Notes under the pieces: model-generated | What the model saw: only the letters and a program-made list of their open reading frames with translations | What the model was told of the DNA's origin: nothing | Databases searched by the model: none | Position numbers and translations under genes: made by a program | In this document: positions 22,580 through 33,251 of the stretch, piece after piece | How the letters are laid out: every line of letters begins with the position of its first letter | Position numbering within the stretch: the stretch's first letter is position 1 | DNA from: Nakamurella endophytica | GTDB taxonomy: Bacteria > Actinomycetota > Actinomycetes > Mycobacteriales > Nakamurellaceae | Length of the DNA stretch: 64,000 nucleotides | NCBI RefSeq assembly: GCF_014646215.1 | Contig: NZ_BMNA01000004.1 | Coordinates: forward strand, 77,968 to 141,967 | Direction: 5' to 3'

Positions 22580-23236
22580 ATGGCGACGGCGGCTCTGGCA
22601 CCACGGTCGACACCGCCCGCGGTGCTGGGCGCGGCACGCGTGGCGAGGGGGTTGCTGGCGGTCTACGACACCGCTGCGCTGGTGGTCTGCGTGCAGCGGG
22701 GATTCAAGGTCCCGGGGTTCACGGTCGCCAACTTCTTCAGCTACTTCACCGTGCTGAGCAACGTCCTGGCCGTCCTGGTGCTGCTGGTAGGCGCCGTCGC
22801 CACCCCGCGCTCGGCCCAGTGGCAGGTGGTCCGGTGCTCGGTGACGATCTACATCGTCATCACCGGGATCATCTACGCCCTGCTGCTCTCCCGCGCCGAC
22901 GTCGGGGTCGACAACGACTGGACGAACGACGCCCTGCACCGGGTCATCCCGTTGGTGCTGCTCGTCGACTGGGTGGTGTTTCCGGCCGCGCGGGCGATCG
23001 GGAACCGGACGGCCATGGTGGCGCTGGTCTTCCCGCTGCTGTACGGGGTCTACACGTTGATCCGGGGGCCGATCGTCGACTGGTACCCGTACCCGTTCAT
23101 CGATCCGCGGCAGACGGGCTACCTGTCGATGTCCCTCGGCTTGGTGGTCATCGTCGTCGGATTCGTGATGATCGCACTGGCGGTCAACCAGCTCGGACGC
23201 CTCGGAACCCGTTGGCGCCACGGAGGATCGGACTGA
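22580..23236 (+). CDS. Pr6Pr-family membrane protein (218 aa)
   Basis: Six hydrophobic segments and the sequence NFFSYFTVLSNVLAVLVLL, with the later DALHRVIPLVLLVDWVVF and WYPYPFIDP, fit the Pr6Pr/FAR-17a-like six-helix family of unknown function. ATG 22580 is preceded by GGAGGTCGAGG. The next gene (23500) has the same 18-nt promoter segment, so the two are probably co-regulated although transcribed separately. The function is unknown; relatives of the wider family include androgen-induced and lipid-hydrolysing membrane proteins. Confidence 0.8.
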   Translation: MATAALAPRSTPPAVLGAARVARGLLAVYDTAALVVCVQRGFKVPGFTVANFFSYFTVLSNVLAVLVLLVGAVATPRSAQWQVVRCSVTIYIVITGIIYALLLSRADVGVDNDWTNDALHRVIPLVLLVDWVVFPAARAIGNRTAMVALVFPLLYGVYTLIRGPIVDWYPYPFIDPRQTGYLSMSLGLVVIVVGFVMIALAVNQLGRLGTRWRHGGSD

Positions 23237-23398
23237 CCGGTCGGGGCCCTGCGGCGCACCACTCCCGTTCGGAGCGACCACGAGCACCGCGTCCGCCGGG
23301 GGTCGCCCGGTTGCCGGCGGTGGTCGTCCCACCGGAACCGGCTGCGCCCCGTGGAACCCTGCACCTTCCGGGCCGCCCGTTTCCTGCCGGACGGGTGA

Positions 23399-23416
23399 TT
23401 CGGTGTCATAGTTGCC
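23399..23416 (+). promoter_or_regulatory. Shared promoter segment, copy 2 (before the alpha/beta hydrolase gene)
   Basis: This is an exact 18-nt copy of the segment at 22491-22508, about 84 nt before the ATG at 23500. The distance to the start codon is nearly the same in both copies, which points to a promoter or activator site rather than chance. The rest of the gap 23237-23498 shows nothing else I can assign. Confidence 0.5.
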
Positions 23417-23499
23417 GAGCGGCTGACGGTGGTGACGGTGGCTGCGACGTATCCGCACCGGCCCGGAATCTGGCGTCTCCGGCGACAGGAGAACTGGCG

Positions 23500-24717
23500 A
23501 TGACCAAGGTGGCACTCGAGGACAGCCTGCTCGACGCGCAACTGCTACGGGCCGTCGGATCCACCGGTCACGGCGGCGCCGACGTCGGTGAGTGCCTGCA
23601 GGCAGTGCGCGGCTTGGACGAACAGGACCTGTCCGCCTGGTACGACGCCTGGAAGGGCCTTGCTGACCGGGTGTTCGGTCTGGGCGAGCAGGAGGAGCGC
23701 GACGGGCACCGCGCCTCGGCTCGTGACGCGTTCCTGAGAGCCTGCACGTACCACCGGACCGCGGGCGGCATGCTGTACAGCACGCCCGTCGACACGCGGA
23801 TGACGGACAGCAACCTTCGGCAGACGGCGGCGTTCCGGCGGGCCGCGGCCCTGATGGACCACCCGGTCGAGCCAGTGCGGATCCCGTTCGAAGGCACCAC
23901 GCTGCCGGGCTACCTCCTGCGGGTCGACGACTCGGATGTGCGCCGCCCCACGGTGATCGGTCTGGGGGGCTACGACAGCACGTGCGAAGAGGTGTACTTC
24001 TACTTCGGCGCGCCGGCACTGGCCCGGGGATACAACGCACTGCTGTTCGACGGCCCGGGCCAGGGTGCGGCGCTGACCCAGCAGGGACTCCACATGCGCG
24101 CCGAGTGGGAGACGGTGATCACCCCGGTCGTCGACGACCTGCTCGGCCGGCCAGGGGTGGACCCGGACCGGATCGCCCTCGCCGGGCTCAGTCTCGGCGG
24201 TTTCCTCGCGCCCCGGGCGGCCAGCAAGGAGCATCGGATCGCGGCCCTGATCGCCGACTCGGGTTCCTTCGACATGTACGCGGCCGCTCTGGCCCGGATG
24301 CCCGAGGCCATCGCCGAGGGATACCAGACCGGGCAGGAGTCCGCCCGCGCCGCCCTGTCCGCGATGCTCGACCAGGTGGCGCAACGGCCGACGGCCGGAT
24401 GGTCCGTCCGCCGCGGCATGCAGGTGCACGGCGTCGGGTCGCCTCTCGAGTACTTCGACGCGATGCGGGACTTCCGGCTCGGCGGTGTCGCCGGTTCGAT
24501 CCGCTGTCCCACGCTCGTCACCCACGCCGAGGGCGACGACATCGGAGCCAGCGCACCGCAGTTGTTCGACGCGCTGACCGTGCAGGACAGAACGCTGATC
24601 CGGTTCACGGTGGCCGAAGGCGCCGGTGATCACTGCGAGGCGGGCGCCCGGAGCCTGTTCGACGCGCGCGCCTTCGGCTGGCTCGACGAGCGGCTGCACC
24701 CGGAGCGGGTCGGCTGA
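23500..24717 (+). CDS. Alpha/beta hydrolase, FrsA / dihydropseudooxynicotine-hydrolase-like (405 aa)
   Basis: ATG 23500 follows GGAG. An N-terminal helical domain of about 130 residues (with AWYDAWKGLADRV and AFLRACTYHRTA) precedes the catalytic fold, as in FrsA-like and 2,6-dihydropseudooxynicotine hydrolases. The nucleophile elbow GLSLGG places the catalytic Ser at 231. The likely acid lies in HAEGDDIGA and the likely base is His378 in GAGDHCEAG. GYDSTCEE and LLFDGPGQG help form the oxyanion and pocket regions. It probably cleaves a C-C or ester bond in a small molecule; the substrate is unknown. Confidence 0.85.
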   Translation: MTKVALEDSLLDAQLLRAVGSTGHGGADVGECLQAVRGLDEQDLSAWYDAWKGLADRVFGLGEQEERDGHRASARDAFLRACTYHRTAGGMLYSTPVDTRMTDSNLRQTAAFRRAAALMDHPVEPVRIPFEGTTLPGYLLRVDDSDVRRPTVIGLGGYDSTCEEVYFYFGAPALARGYNALLFDGPGQGAALTQQGLHMRAEWETVITPVVDDLLGRPGVDPDRIALAGLSLGGFLAPRAASKEHRIAALIADSGSFDMYAAALARMPEAIAEGYQTGQESARAALSAMLDQVAQRPTAGWSVRRGMQVHGVGSPLEYFDAMRDFRLGGVAGSIRCPTLVTHAEGDDIGASAPQLFDALTVQDRTLIRFTVAEGAGDHCEAGARSLFDARAFGWLDERLHPERVG

Positions 24718-24739
24718 CGTACGTCTGCCGCGGACGCCG

Positions 24740-25345
24740 TCAGTAGGACCGTGGCGGCTGCTTGTGCTCCGGCGGCCGGCGTCCGCGGCGCGGGTCCCCC
24801 TCGTCCCCGGCCCAGCGCTGGTCGGGCCCCGGCCCGTACCCGTCACCGCCGGAGAACCGTCCGCGGTCGTCCATGATCAGCTGGTTCAGCGTCGACTGCA
24901 CGCGCGGGAGCGAGGCGACGTTCTCGAACTCCAACGGCTGGTCCGCCGCCGATTCGACGATCAGCGAGCCGAAACCGAGCAGCCGGCCCCAGAAGCTGAC
25001 CGACGTCTCCATGTTCTGGATGTGGCCGAGCGGGATCTGGTGCTCGCGGCGGTGCAGGATGCCGGTGCGGAAGAAGACGTGGTGGTTGGTGATCACGAAG
25101 TGCTCGGTGCGCCACCGCAGGAACGGCACCAGCACCAGGAAGACCAGCAGCAGCACGGCGACGACGGCGATCCCGATCCACGCCAGCGAGTGGTACTGCC
25201 AGTTGCGCAGCACCGCCGCCAGCGCGAAGGCGCCGCCGATGATCACGACGAAGAACAGCACCGGCAGGACCAGCACCTTCCAGTGCGGGTGCTTGTGCAG
25301 GACCACCTGCTCCCCGCGGGACAGCAGGTTGTCGGGGTAGGCCAT
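24740..25345 (-). CDS. PH-domain membrane protein, YdbS-like (201 aa)
   Basis: Two membrane helices (VLVLPVLFFVVIIGGAFALA and LAWIGIAVVAVLLLVFLVLV) are followed by a bacterial PH domain with FVITNHHVFFRTGILHRREHQIPLGHIQNM and LIVESAADQP. The C-terminal 45 residues are polar and charged. Such proteins sit in the inner membrane; their role is not well defined. It converges with the hydrolase gene and is 42 nt downstream of the YggS-type gene on the same strand. Confidence 0.85.
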   Translation of the reverse strand: MAYPDNLLSRGEQVVLHKHPHWKVLVLPVLFFVVIIGGAFALAAVLRNWQYHSLAWIGIAVVAVLLLVFLVLVPFLRWRTEHFVITNHHVFFRTGILHRREHQIPLGHIQNMETSVSFWGRLLGFGSLIVESAADQPLEFENVASLPRVQSTLNQLIMDDRGRFSGGDGYGPGPDQRWAGDEGDPRRGRRPPEHKQPPRSY

Positions 25346-25387
25346 GTGCCCCTCCGTCCGCGCGGCGCCGACCGATCGGCGCTCACG

Positions 25388-26158
25388 CTACCGGCCGGGC
25401 TGCTCCGCCGGGGCCGGTTGCGCGCGGGCGCCGAACACCGCGGCACCCACCCGGACCTCGGTCGCGCCCTCCGCGACGGCCAGCTCGTAGTCGCCGCTCA
25501 TCCCCATGGACAGCTCGGTGACGGATGCCGGGTCCACGGGCGCCGGAACGCCGGGCAGGCCGCCGTCGCGGAGCCGGTCGCGCAGCACCCGCAGGGTGCG
25601 GTACCCGGCCCGCACCGCCTCGAGGTCCGGCGAGTTCAACCCGATGGTCATCAGCCCGCGCAGCCGCAGCCGGTCGAACCCGGCCACCGCGCGCAGCAGC
25701 GCCGGCAGACCCTCCGGCGTGACCCCGGACTTGGACGCCTCCCCCGACACGTTCACCTGGACCAGCACGTCGAGGGTGCGGTCGAGCACCTCGAGCCGGT
25801 CCTGCAGCCGGCGGGCGAAGGCGGCGTCGTCCACCGTCTCGAGGCAGCGGACCAGCGGCAGCACGGCATTGACCTTGTTGGCCTGCAGGTGCCCGATGAA
25901 GTGCGTCCGCGGATCCAGGTCCGCCAGGTCGTCGGCCTTGGCGACCAGCTCCTGGACCCGGTTCTCGCCGATGAGCCGGTGACCGGCGGCCAGCACCACC
26001 CGGATCCGCTCGGCCGGCACCGTCTTGGTGGCGAGCAGCACGCGGACCTGGCCGGGCCGTCCTGCGGCCGCCGCGGCCTGCTCCGCGCGCGCCGTGACGT
26101 CGGCCAGGCGATCCAGCACGGCGTCGCCGGGAGCGGCGCGGTCGGATTCGGCGGGCAC
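25388..26158 (-). CDS. YggS/PLPBP-family pyridoxal phosphate homeostasis protein (256 aa)
   Basis: It binds pyridoxal phosphate and helps keep vitamin B6 and amino-acid pools in balance; no enzyme activity is known for the family. The single TIM-barrel domain has the PLP-binding Lys45 in LLATKTV, then GENRVQEL, HFIGHLQANK, LVQVNVSGEASKSG, LRGLMTIG and ELSMGMSGDYELAV. The GTG at 26158 fits a leaderless start: TAGGGT ends 7 nt before it. In many Actinobacteria this gene lies in the division cluster near sepF; here it is elsewhere. Confidence 0.92.
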   Translation of the reverse strand: MPAESDRAAPGDAVLDRLADVTARAEQAAAAAGRPGQVRVLLATKTVPAERIRVVLAAGHRLIGENRVQELVAKADDLADLDPRTHFIGHLQANKVNAVLPLVRCLETVDDAAFARRLQDRLEVLDRTLDVLVQVNVSGEASKSGVTPEGLPALLRAVAGFDRLRLRGLMTIGLNSPDLEAVRAGYRTLRVLRDRLRDGGLPGVPAPVDPASVTELSMGMSGDYELAVAEGATEVRVGAAVFGARAQPAPAEQPGR

Positions 26159-26165
26159 GCGACCG

Positions 26166-26171
26166 ACCCTA
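26166..26171 (-). promoter_or_regulatory. -10 element for leaderless yggS-type gene
   Basis: TAGGGT on the minus strand is followed by exactly 7 nt and the GTG at 26158. This matches the arrangement before the DUF1707 gene (31726). Confidence 0.5.
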
Positions 26172-26217
26172 GTCAGGACGGCCCGACCGCTCCGGGCCCG
26201 CGTGGCCGCACGCCCGC

Positions 26218-27117
26218 TCAGCCGCGCCGCAGGTGCACGACGTCGGCCGCTGAATAGCGCTGGCGCCGACCGGTGTCCGAGCGGACGACCAGCGCACCGT
26301 CGGGATCGACGTCGACGGCCTCGCCGGTGTCCACGCCGCCGCCGGGCAGCTCGACCCGGACCCGGGCGCCCAGGGTCCCGCAGCGGTCCAGGTACGCCGG
26401 CCGGATCCCGGCCGCGTCCACGTCTCCCCCGGCGTCGAACCAGTGGAGCACCCACCCGGTGAAGCTCTCCAGGACGGCCGCCAGCAGCGCCCCCCGGTCG
26501 GTGCCGCCGCCGGCGAGCAGCAGCGACGTGGCGTCCGGCCGGGGCAGTTCCGCGGCGGTCAGCGACACGTTGAGCCCGGCGCCGACGACGACGTCCGGGC
26601 CGACCGCCTCGGCGAGCACCCCGGCGCACTTGTGGCCGTCGACGAGGAGGTCGTTCGGCCACTTGAGCCGCGGACGGTCCGCGGCCAGGCCGGCCGCCGA
26701 CCGCACCGCGGCGACCAGGGCCAGACCGAGGACGGCGCCGGTCCAGCCCCGGCGGGCCGGCGGCACCGCGACCATCGGCACCCGGATCGACACCATCAGC
26801 CCTGCCCCGGCCGGGCACGTCCAGGTCCGTCCGGACCGGCCCCGGCCGGCCCGCTGCTCCTCGGTGACCAGCACCGGCCAGGGACCGTCCGCGGCCACCG
26901 CCGGTCCGGCCGCCAGGTCAGCGTTGGTGGACCCGGTCGCCGCGACGTGCCGCAGGTCCACCGGGACGGGCAGCCGCAGCGGGCCGAGGCGGCCCAGGTC
27001 CAGCGGTCCGCGCAGGTCGCGGGGATCCGCCGGGCCGATGTCGACCTCGGTGTCCCCGTCCGTGTCCCTGTCGGTGTCCTCGTCCGTGTCCTGGTCCTGG
27101 TCCTGGTCCGTGCTCAC
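26218..27117 (-). CDS. birA: Biotin-[acetyl-CoA-carboxylase] ligase BirA (299 aa)
   Basis: It activates biotin with ATP and attaches it to carrier lysines such as Lys550 of AccA3. Motifs: STNADL, the biotin/AMP loop [28 protein letters not shown] with the key lysine, and GAGLNV. A short C-terminal SH3-like domain ends the protein. It lacks the N-terminal winged helix of E. coli BirA, so it should not be a repressor. The first 26 residues are an odd Asp-rich repeat ([13 protein letters not shown] and onward). GTG 27117 is 6 nt from a TACGGT box, so a leaderless start is likely. It diverges from accD5, its pathway partner. Confidence 0.93.
   Translation of the reverse strand: MSTDQDQDQDTDEDTDRDTDGDTEVDIGPADPRDLRGPLDLGRLGPLRLPVPVDLRHVAATGSTNADLAAGPAVAADGPWPVLVTEEQRAGRGRSGRTWTCPAGAGLMVSIRVPMVAVPPARRGWTGAVLGLALVAAVRSAAGLAADRPRLKWPNDLLVDGHKCAGVLAEAVGPDVVVGAGLNVSLTAAELPRPDATSLLLAGGGTDRGALLAAVLESFTGWVLHWFDAGGDVDAAGIRPAYLDRCGTLGARVRVELPGGGVDTGEAVDVDPDGALVVRSDTGRRQRYSAADVVHLRRG
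27037..27117 (-). repeat. 6-nt period Asp-rich repeat at the birA start
   Basis: The first codons of birA alternate GAC with CAG, ACG/ACC, GAG, AGG or GGG, giving a DxDxDx tract of about 25 residues. It lies wholly before the catalytic domain and looks like a recent slippage expansion at the gene start. Length variation would change only the tail. Confidence 0.7.
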
Positions 27118-27123
27118 CCCGGC

Positions 27124-27129
27124 ACCGTA
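27124..27129 (-). promoter_or_regulatory. -10 element for leaderless birA
   Basis: TACGGT on the minus strand lies 6 nt before the GTG at 27117. On the opposite strand a TAGGGT at 27157-27162 may serve accD5 with a leader of about 100 nt. Confidence 0.4.
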
Positions 27130-27269
27130 GGTCGACGGCGGTCACCGGGGGTCGGTTAGGGTGCGGTCGGGGTGGCGGCCGATGGCGGCGGCCACCGGAC
27201 GGACCGCCGCCGACCGCGGCGGTCGGGGCGCGCGACGCCGGCACCGCCGGCGGAAGGGACGGTCGGTCG

Positions 27270-28913
<1,644 letters not shown>

Positions 28914-28919
<6 letters not shown>

Positions 28920-28991
28920 GCGAGCGAACGATCGGCACTGTGAGCGAGCGAACGATCGGCACTGTGAGCGAGCGAACGATCGGCACTGTGA
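28914..28991 (+). repeat. 24-bp tandem array at the accD5/accE5 junction
   Basis: Three full copies of a 24-nt unit (GTGAGCGAGCGAACGATCGG then CACT) begin at 28916, 28940 and 28964, followed by a diverging GTGAAGGAG at 28988. Each unit begins with GTGA, so each recreates a possible start codon. The unit length is divisible by three and keeps the accE5 frame, giving SERTIGTV repeats. It looks like a MIRU-type element that has duplicated inside a GTGA gene overlap. Confidence 0.9.
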
Positions 28992-29212
28992 AGGAGTTCT
29001 CGACCCGGTCAGGACGGTGCACGGCCGCCGCGGCGCGCGACGCCGCGGACGCCGCCGCCGCGGTCGCGGTGCTCCTCGCGCTGGCCGCAGACGACCCGCA
29101 GCCCGTGGACAGCGGCGAACCCGGCCGCTCGTTCTGGGCGGACCCGGCGCACCACGGCCGGGAGCTGGTGACCGGTCCGGGGCGGTTCTGGGCGTCCGGG
29201 CTGCCCCGGTGA
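28916..29212 (+). CDS. accE5: Acyl-CoA carboxylase epsilon subunit AccE5 (98 aa from first start)
   Basis: Small epsilon subunits stabilise the AccA3-AccD5 complex. The conserved parts are an Ala-rich helix ([18 protein letters not shown]) and the C-terminal [10 protein letters not shown] and [12 protein letters not shown]. The first 24 residues are three SERTIGTV units from the tandem array, so translation may start at GTG 28916, 28940, 28964 or 28988, giving products of 98, 90, 82 or 74 residues. The mature conserved region would be intact in all cases. It overlaps accD5 and maf by 4 nt each, so all three are translationally coupled. Confidence 0.88.
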
Positions 29213-29835
29213 CCGTGCTGGTGCTCGCGTCGGCCTCGCCGGCGCGGCTGTCCGTCCTCCGCGCCGCGGGCATCGACCCGGTGGTGCAGGTCTCCGGCGT
29301 GGACGAGCCGGCGGTCGAGGCCGCGCACCGCCACCTCGGACCGGACGCCACCGTCGCCGCGCTCGCCGCGGCGAAGGCGGAGGCGGTGCTCGAGGACGTC
29401 GCGCACCGGCACCGCGACGCGGTGGTGGTCGGGTGCGACTCGATGCTGCTGCTGGACGGCCGGCTGCGCGGCAAGCCCGGGACCGCCGAGGTCGCCCGGC
29501 AGGACTGGGCCGAGATGGCAGGCCGGGACGCGGATCTGCTCACCGGGCACGCGGTGGCGCGGGTGGTCGACGGCCGTCCGGTCGACCGGGTCCGCGACGT
29601 CCGGCGCACCACCATCCGTTTCGGGACGCCCACGCCGGCCGAGGTCGAGGCGTACCTGGCCACCGGTGAGCCGCTGCAGGTGGCCGGGTCGCTGACCATC
29701 GACGGCTACGGCGGGTGGTTCGTCGAGGGGCTGGACGGTGACCCGAGCAGCGTCATCGGCATCTCGCTGCCGCTGACCCGGGAGCTGCTGGCCCGGGTCG
29801 GCCTGGCGGTGACGGACCTGTGGCGGCGGCCGTGA
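29209..29835 (+). CDS. maf: Maf/YhdE-family nucleoside triphosphate pyrophosphatase (208 aa)
   Basis: Maf proteins hydrolyse non-canonical or modified nucleotides to monophosphates. The N-terminal [16 protein letters not shown], the central [16 protein letters not shown] with the conserved metal-site Asp, TGHAVARV and C-terminal [28 protein letters not shown] fit the family. GTG 29209 overlaps the accE5 stop by 4 nt. A maf gene between accE5 and accA3 is usual in Actinobacteria; the functional reason is not known. Confidence 0.93.
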   Translation: MTVLVLASASPARLSVLRAAGIDPVVQVSGVDEPAVEAAHRHLGPDATVAALAAAKAEAVLEDVAHRHRDAVVVGCDSMLLLDGRLRGKPGTAEVARQDWAEMAGRDADLLTGHAVARVVDGRPVDRVRDVRRTTIRFGTPTPAEVEAYLATGEPLQVAGSLTIDGYGGWFVEGLDGDPSSVIGISLPLTRELLARVGLAVTDLWRRP

Positions 29836-29917
29836 GCCGGCGGCGCACCGGCGGCCGTGTGGGACCACCGGCAGGGCGCCGCGACCCCCACCCGACCCGG
29901 CAGAGAGCGAGGACCTC

Positions 29918-31672
29918 GTGCACACCGTCCTGATCGCCAACCGCGGTGAGATCGCCGTGCGGGTCGTGCGCGCCTGCCGGGACGCCGGTCTGCGGTCGGT
30001 GGCCGTCTACGCCGAGCCGGACGCGGACGCCCCGCACGTCCGGATGGCCGACGAGGCGTGGGTGCTGCCGGGCAGCACCGCGACGCAGACGTACCTGTCC
30101 ATCCCGGCGCTGCTGGACGTCGCGGCCCGCAGCGGCGCCGACGCCGTCCACCCCGGCTACGGGTTCCTGTCCGAGAACGCCGACTTCGCCCAGGCCGTCC
30201 TCGACGCCGGCCTGACCTGGATCGGGCCGTCGCCGCAGGCGATCCGGGACCTGGGCGACAAGGTGACCGCACGGCACCTGGCCCGCAAGGTCGGTGCACC
30301 GCTCACCCCGGGCACGCCCGAGCCGGTGTCCGGCCCCGACGAGGTCGTCGCGTTCGCCCGGGAGTACGGGCTGCCGGTGGCCATCAAGGCCGCGTTCGGC
30401 GGCGGCGGCCGCGGGCTGAAGGTGGCCAGGACGGTCGACGAGATCCCCGACCTGTACGAGTCGGCGGTCCGTGAGGCGGTGGCCGCGTTCGGCCGCGGGG
30501 AGTGCTTCGTCGAGCGCTACCTGGACCGCCCGCGGCACGTCGAGGCGCAGGTGCTCGCCGACACCCACGGCACCGTCGTCGTCGTCGGCACCCGCGACTG
30601 CTCGCTGCAGCGGCGCTACCAGAAGCTGGTGGAGGAGGCGCCGGCGCCCTTCCTGTCCGACGAGCAGCGGGCGCAGATCCACGCCGCCGCCAAGGCGATC
30701 TGCCGGGCGGCGGACTACCACGGCGCCGGCACCGTCGAGTTCCTGGTCGCCCCCGACGGGCTCGTCTCCTTCCTCGAGGTCAACACCAGACTGCAGGTGG
30801 AGCACCCGGTCTCGGAGGAGACGTCCGGGATCGACCTGGTGCTGGAGCAGTTCCGCATCGCCGAGGGCGAGCCGCTGCGCATCAGCGAGGATCCGGTCCC
30901 GCGCGGCCACAGCATCGAGTTCCGGATCAACGGCGAGGACCCCGGCCGCGGGTTCCTGCCGGCCCCGGGGACGGTGACCCGGTTCGTCGCGCCGTCCGGT
31001 CCCGGTGTGCGGCTGGATGCCGGGGTGGACACCGGCACGGTGGTGTCGGGGCTGTTCGACTCGTTGCTGGCCAAGCTGGTCGTCACCGGCGCGGACCGCG
31101 ACCAGGCGCTGGCCCGGGCCCGCCGCGCGCTGGCCGAGATGCAGGTGGACGGCGTCGCGACCGTGCTGCCGTTCCACCGCGCGGTGGTGCAGGACCCCGC
31201 GTTCACCGCCCCGGACGGCGAGCTCGGCGTCCACACCCGCTGGATCGAGACCGAGTTCGACAACCGCATCGAGCCCTTCGTGGCGCCGCCCGGTTCCGCG
31301 GCCGGGGCACCGGACGAGCGCCGCACCGTCGTCGCCGAGGTCGACGGGCGGCGGCTGGAGATCCGGCTCCCCGCCGAGCTGCTGGACCGGCCGGCGCGGG
31401 CGGCGGCCGGCCCGTCCCGCAGCCGCAGCCGTACCGAGCGGGCCGCGCCGCCGCCGAGCAGCGGCCAGGTCACCGCCCCGATGCAGGGCACGGTGGTCCG
31501 GGTCGCCGTCGAGGAGGGCCAGGCCGTCGCAGCCGGCGACCTGGTGGCCGTGGTCGAGGCGATGAAGATGGAGAACCCGGTGACCGCGCCGCACGCCGGG
31601 ACGGTGCAGTCGGTGTCGGTGGCGGTCGGCACGGCCGTCACCGCGGGCGCCGTACTGGCGGAGATCGAGTGA
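29918..31672 (+). CDS. accA3: Biotin carboxylase/biotin carrier alpha chain AccA3 (584 aa)
   Basis: It carboxylates its own biotin with ATP and bicarbonate and passes CO2 to AccD-type subunits. The biotin carboxylase part starts [19 protein letters not shown] and has the ATP loop [29 protein letters not shown] and [14 protein letters not shown]. The C-terminal biotinyl domain has EAMKM with Lys550 as the biotin site. GTG 29918 follows a GAGGA site. As the only alpha chain in the window it may serve both AccD5 and the carboxylase at 8931. It is biotinylated by the neighbouring BirA. Confidence 0.96.
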   Translation: MHTVLIANRGEIAVRVVRACRDAGLRSVAVYAEPDADAPHVRMADEAWVLPGSTATQTYLSIPALLDVAARSGADAVHPGYGFLSENADFAQAVLDAGLTWIGPSPQAIRDLGDKVTARHLARKVGAPLTPGTPEPVSGPDEVVAFAREYGLPVAIKAAFGGGGRGLKVARTVDEIPDLYESAVREAVAAFGRGECFVERYLDRPRHVEAQVLADTHGTVVVVGTRDCSLQRRYQKLVEEAPAPFLSDEQRAQIHAAAKAICRAADYHGAGTVEFLVAPDGLVSFLEVNTRLQVEHPVSEETSGIDLVLEQFRIAEGEPLRISEDPVPRGHSIEFRINGEDPGRGFLPAPGTVTRFVAPSGPGVRLDAGVDTGTVVSGLFDSLLAKLVVTGADRDQALARARRALAEMQVDGVATVLPFHRAVVQDPAFTAPDGELGVHTRWIETEFDNRIEPFVAPPGSAAGAPDERRTVVAEVDGRRLEIRLPAELLDRPARAAAGPSRSRSRTERAAPPPSSGQVTAPMQGTVVRVAVEEGQAVAAGDLVAVVEAMKMENPVTAPHAGTVQSVSVAVGTAVTAGAVLAEIE

Positions 31673-31725
31673 CGGCGGCCACCCGTGGACCTGCGGGATG
31701 CGGCCGTCGCTGCGGGCGCGCCGTC

Positions 31726-31731
31726 TAGGGT
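31726..31731 (+). promoter_or_regulatory. -10 element for leaderless DUF1707 gene
   Basis: TAGGGT is followed by 7 nt and the ATG at 31739. There is no ribosome-binding site between them, which supports leaderless transcription. Confidence 0.5.
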
Positions 31732-31738
31732 GACCGGC

Positions 31739-32224
31739 ATGAGCACCGTGCCGGGACAGCCACCGGTCGACCCGGCGGACCTGCGGATCGGCGACACCGA
31801 CCGCAACTCGGCGCTGCAGGCGCTGGGCGACCACATGGCCGCCGGGCGCATCGACATGGCGGAGTTCGACAGCCGCAGCGCCCGGGTGACGGCCGCGCGG
31901 ACCGCCCGCGACCTGCAGGGACTGTTCGACGACCTGCCCGAACCGCACCCGCGGATCCTGGGGCTGACACCCGGCTGGTCCGGTGCGGGCGCCGGCGCGT
32001 CGGCCCTGGTGCCGTCCGCGCCGGCGGCGGTGCCCGCGGTGCCGCCGCGGTCGAAGGGCCAGGCGCTGCTCGCGGCGGCGACGGCCAGCTCGGGTCTGCT
32101 CGCCGTCGTGCTGTTCTTCGTGCTCATGGGCGTCGGCGTGTCCAACGCATGGCTCGCGTTCCTGCTGGTCCCGCTCGTCGCCGGGGTGGCCAGGGCGGTC
32201 CAGGGTCAGCAGGACGGTCGCTGA
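31739..32224 (+). CDS. DUF1707 (SHOCT-like) membrane protein (161 aa)
   Basis: The N-terminal DUF1707 domain is clear: LRIGDTDRNSALQALGDHMAAGRID, then FDSRSARVTAARTARDLQGLFDDLP. After a Pro/Ala linker come two membrane segments (SGLLAVVLFFVLMGVGV and AWLAFLLVPLVAGVA). DUF1707 domains are common at the N-termini of actinobacterial membrane proteins and are thought to mediate protein contacts. ATG 31739 is preferred to the codon at 31685 because of the leaderless -10 box. It converges with the DUF2332 gene. Confidence 0.85.
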   Translation: MSTVPGQPPVDPADLRIGDTDRNSALQALGDHMAAGRIDMAEFDSRSARVTAARTARDLQGLFDDLPEPHPRILGLTPGWSGAGAGASALVPSAPAAVPAVPPRSKGQALLAAATASSGLLAVVLFFVLMGVGVSNAWLAFLLVPLVAGVARAVQGQQDGR

Positions 32225-32249
32225 TCCCGGTCGCCGGACCGCCCGCGGG

Positions 32250-33251
32250 TCAGGACAGCCAGCGCAGGCTCTGCCCGTGCGGGCCGGTCACCGCTCGCGG
32301 ACTCCCATTGTGCGACAGCACGAACCGGCCGCGGGTGTCCGGGACGTCGGCGGCGCCGGGCACGACCCCGGGCGCCTCGTTCGCCAGCCAGTGCACGCCG
32401 CGGTCGCGGACCAGACCGGTGACCAGCTCGACGAACCGCCGGCGTCGGTCGGCAGGGACGTAGGCCAGCACCGCGGAGTGCTGGACGACGACGGTGGCGC
32501 CGGGCGGCGCGTCCCGCAGCAGCCGGTCCAGCCCGTCGACCAGATCCCCGGTCTCGATCCGCGGCGGATCCGCCGCGGCGACCGCCAGTGCGGTGCCGAG
32601 CCGCTCCAAGCGCTCCCGCTGCTCCGGCCACACCAACGCCCGCAACCAGTCCCGGTCGTCCGCCGACCGCGCGTCCAGCGGGTGCAGATCGATGCCGGCA
32701 CGCCAGGCCACCGATGGCAGCGCCGCCGGCAGCCGTACCGGACCCTCGACAGTGCACCGGATCTCGACGGCACCCCCACCCAGCCGGACGTCACCGGTGG
32801 CGGTGGAGTAGATGTACCGGTACCGATCCGGGTACAGGCACAGGCCCGCACTGGCCCCGACCTCGACGAGCGCCACGGGCTGCGGCAGGGCGGCCAGTAC
32901 CGGAAGCAGCACGGCGCACCGGGCGGGCTCGTTCGTCTGCGTGCGCCGGCGGCCCAGCTCGACGGCGATCCCGGGCCACGCCTCCCGGACGAACGCCAGG
33001 AAGGCGGCCGGGTCACCGACCGGCCCGCCGAGCAGCCGGACGACGCCGAGCAGGAGATTGGGCTGCCGCTGCGCCGGCGGCAGACCGTCCAGCAGGGCGC
33101 ACACGTCCGGCGCGGCGGCGACCGCCCGGCAGCAGCGCTCGTACGCCGGGGAGATGCCGTGCAGCTCGACCTCGGCCATCCGCAGGTAGCGCCCCGCGGC
33201 GGCCCCGTCGGTCCAGCCGACCGCCCCGGTGGCGGCACCCGGCCCGGTCAC
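32250..33251 (-). CDS. DUF2332 family protein (333 aa)
   Basis: The family has no assigned function. Family features include an N-terminal helical part with QPNLLLGVVRLL and AAFLAFVREAWPGI, the QTNEPARCAVLLPVLA stretch, VEVGASAGLCLYPDRY, which resembles a methyltransferase-like glycine loop, and QHSAVLAYVPADRRRRF near the end. The VEVGASAG loop suggests a Rossmann-like nucleotide or SAM pocket (inference). GTG 33251 overlaps the stop of the small membrane-protein gene by 4 nt. Confidence 0.8.
   Translation of the reverse strand: MTGPGAATGAVGWTDGAAAGRYLRMAEVELHGISPAYERCCRAVAAAPDVCALLDGLPPAQRQPNLLLGVVRLLGGPVGDPAAFLAFVREAWPGIAVELGRRRTQTNEPARCAVLLPVLAALPQPVALVEVGASAGLCLYPDRYRYIYSTATGDVRLGGGAVEIRCTVEGPVRLPAALPSVAWRAGIDLHPLDARSADDRDWLRALVWPEQRERLERLGTALAVAAADPPRIETGDLVDGLDRLLRDAPPGATVVVQHSAVLAYVPADRRRRFVELVTGLVRDRGVHWLANEAPGVVPGAADVPDTRGRFVLSHNGSPRAVTGPHGQSLRWLS

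Noticed and set aside
24740..26257. Large plus-strand frame across the PH-domain and YggS genes
   Set aside because: It is the complement of two well-supported minus-strand genes.
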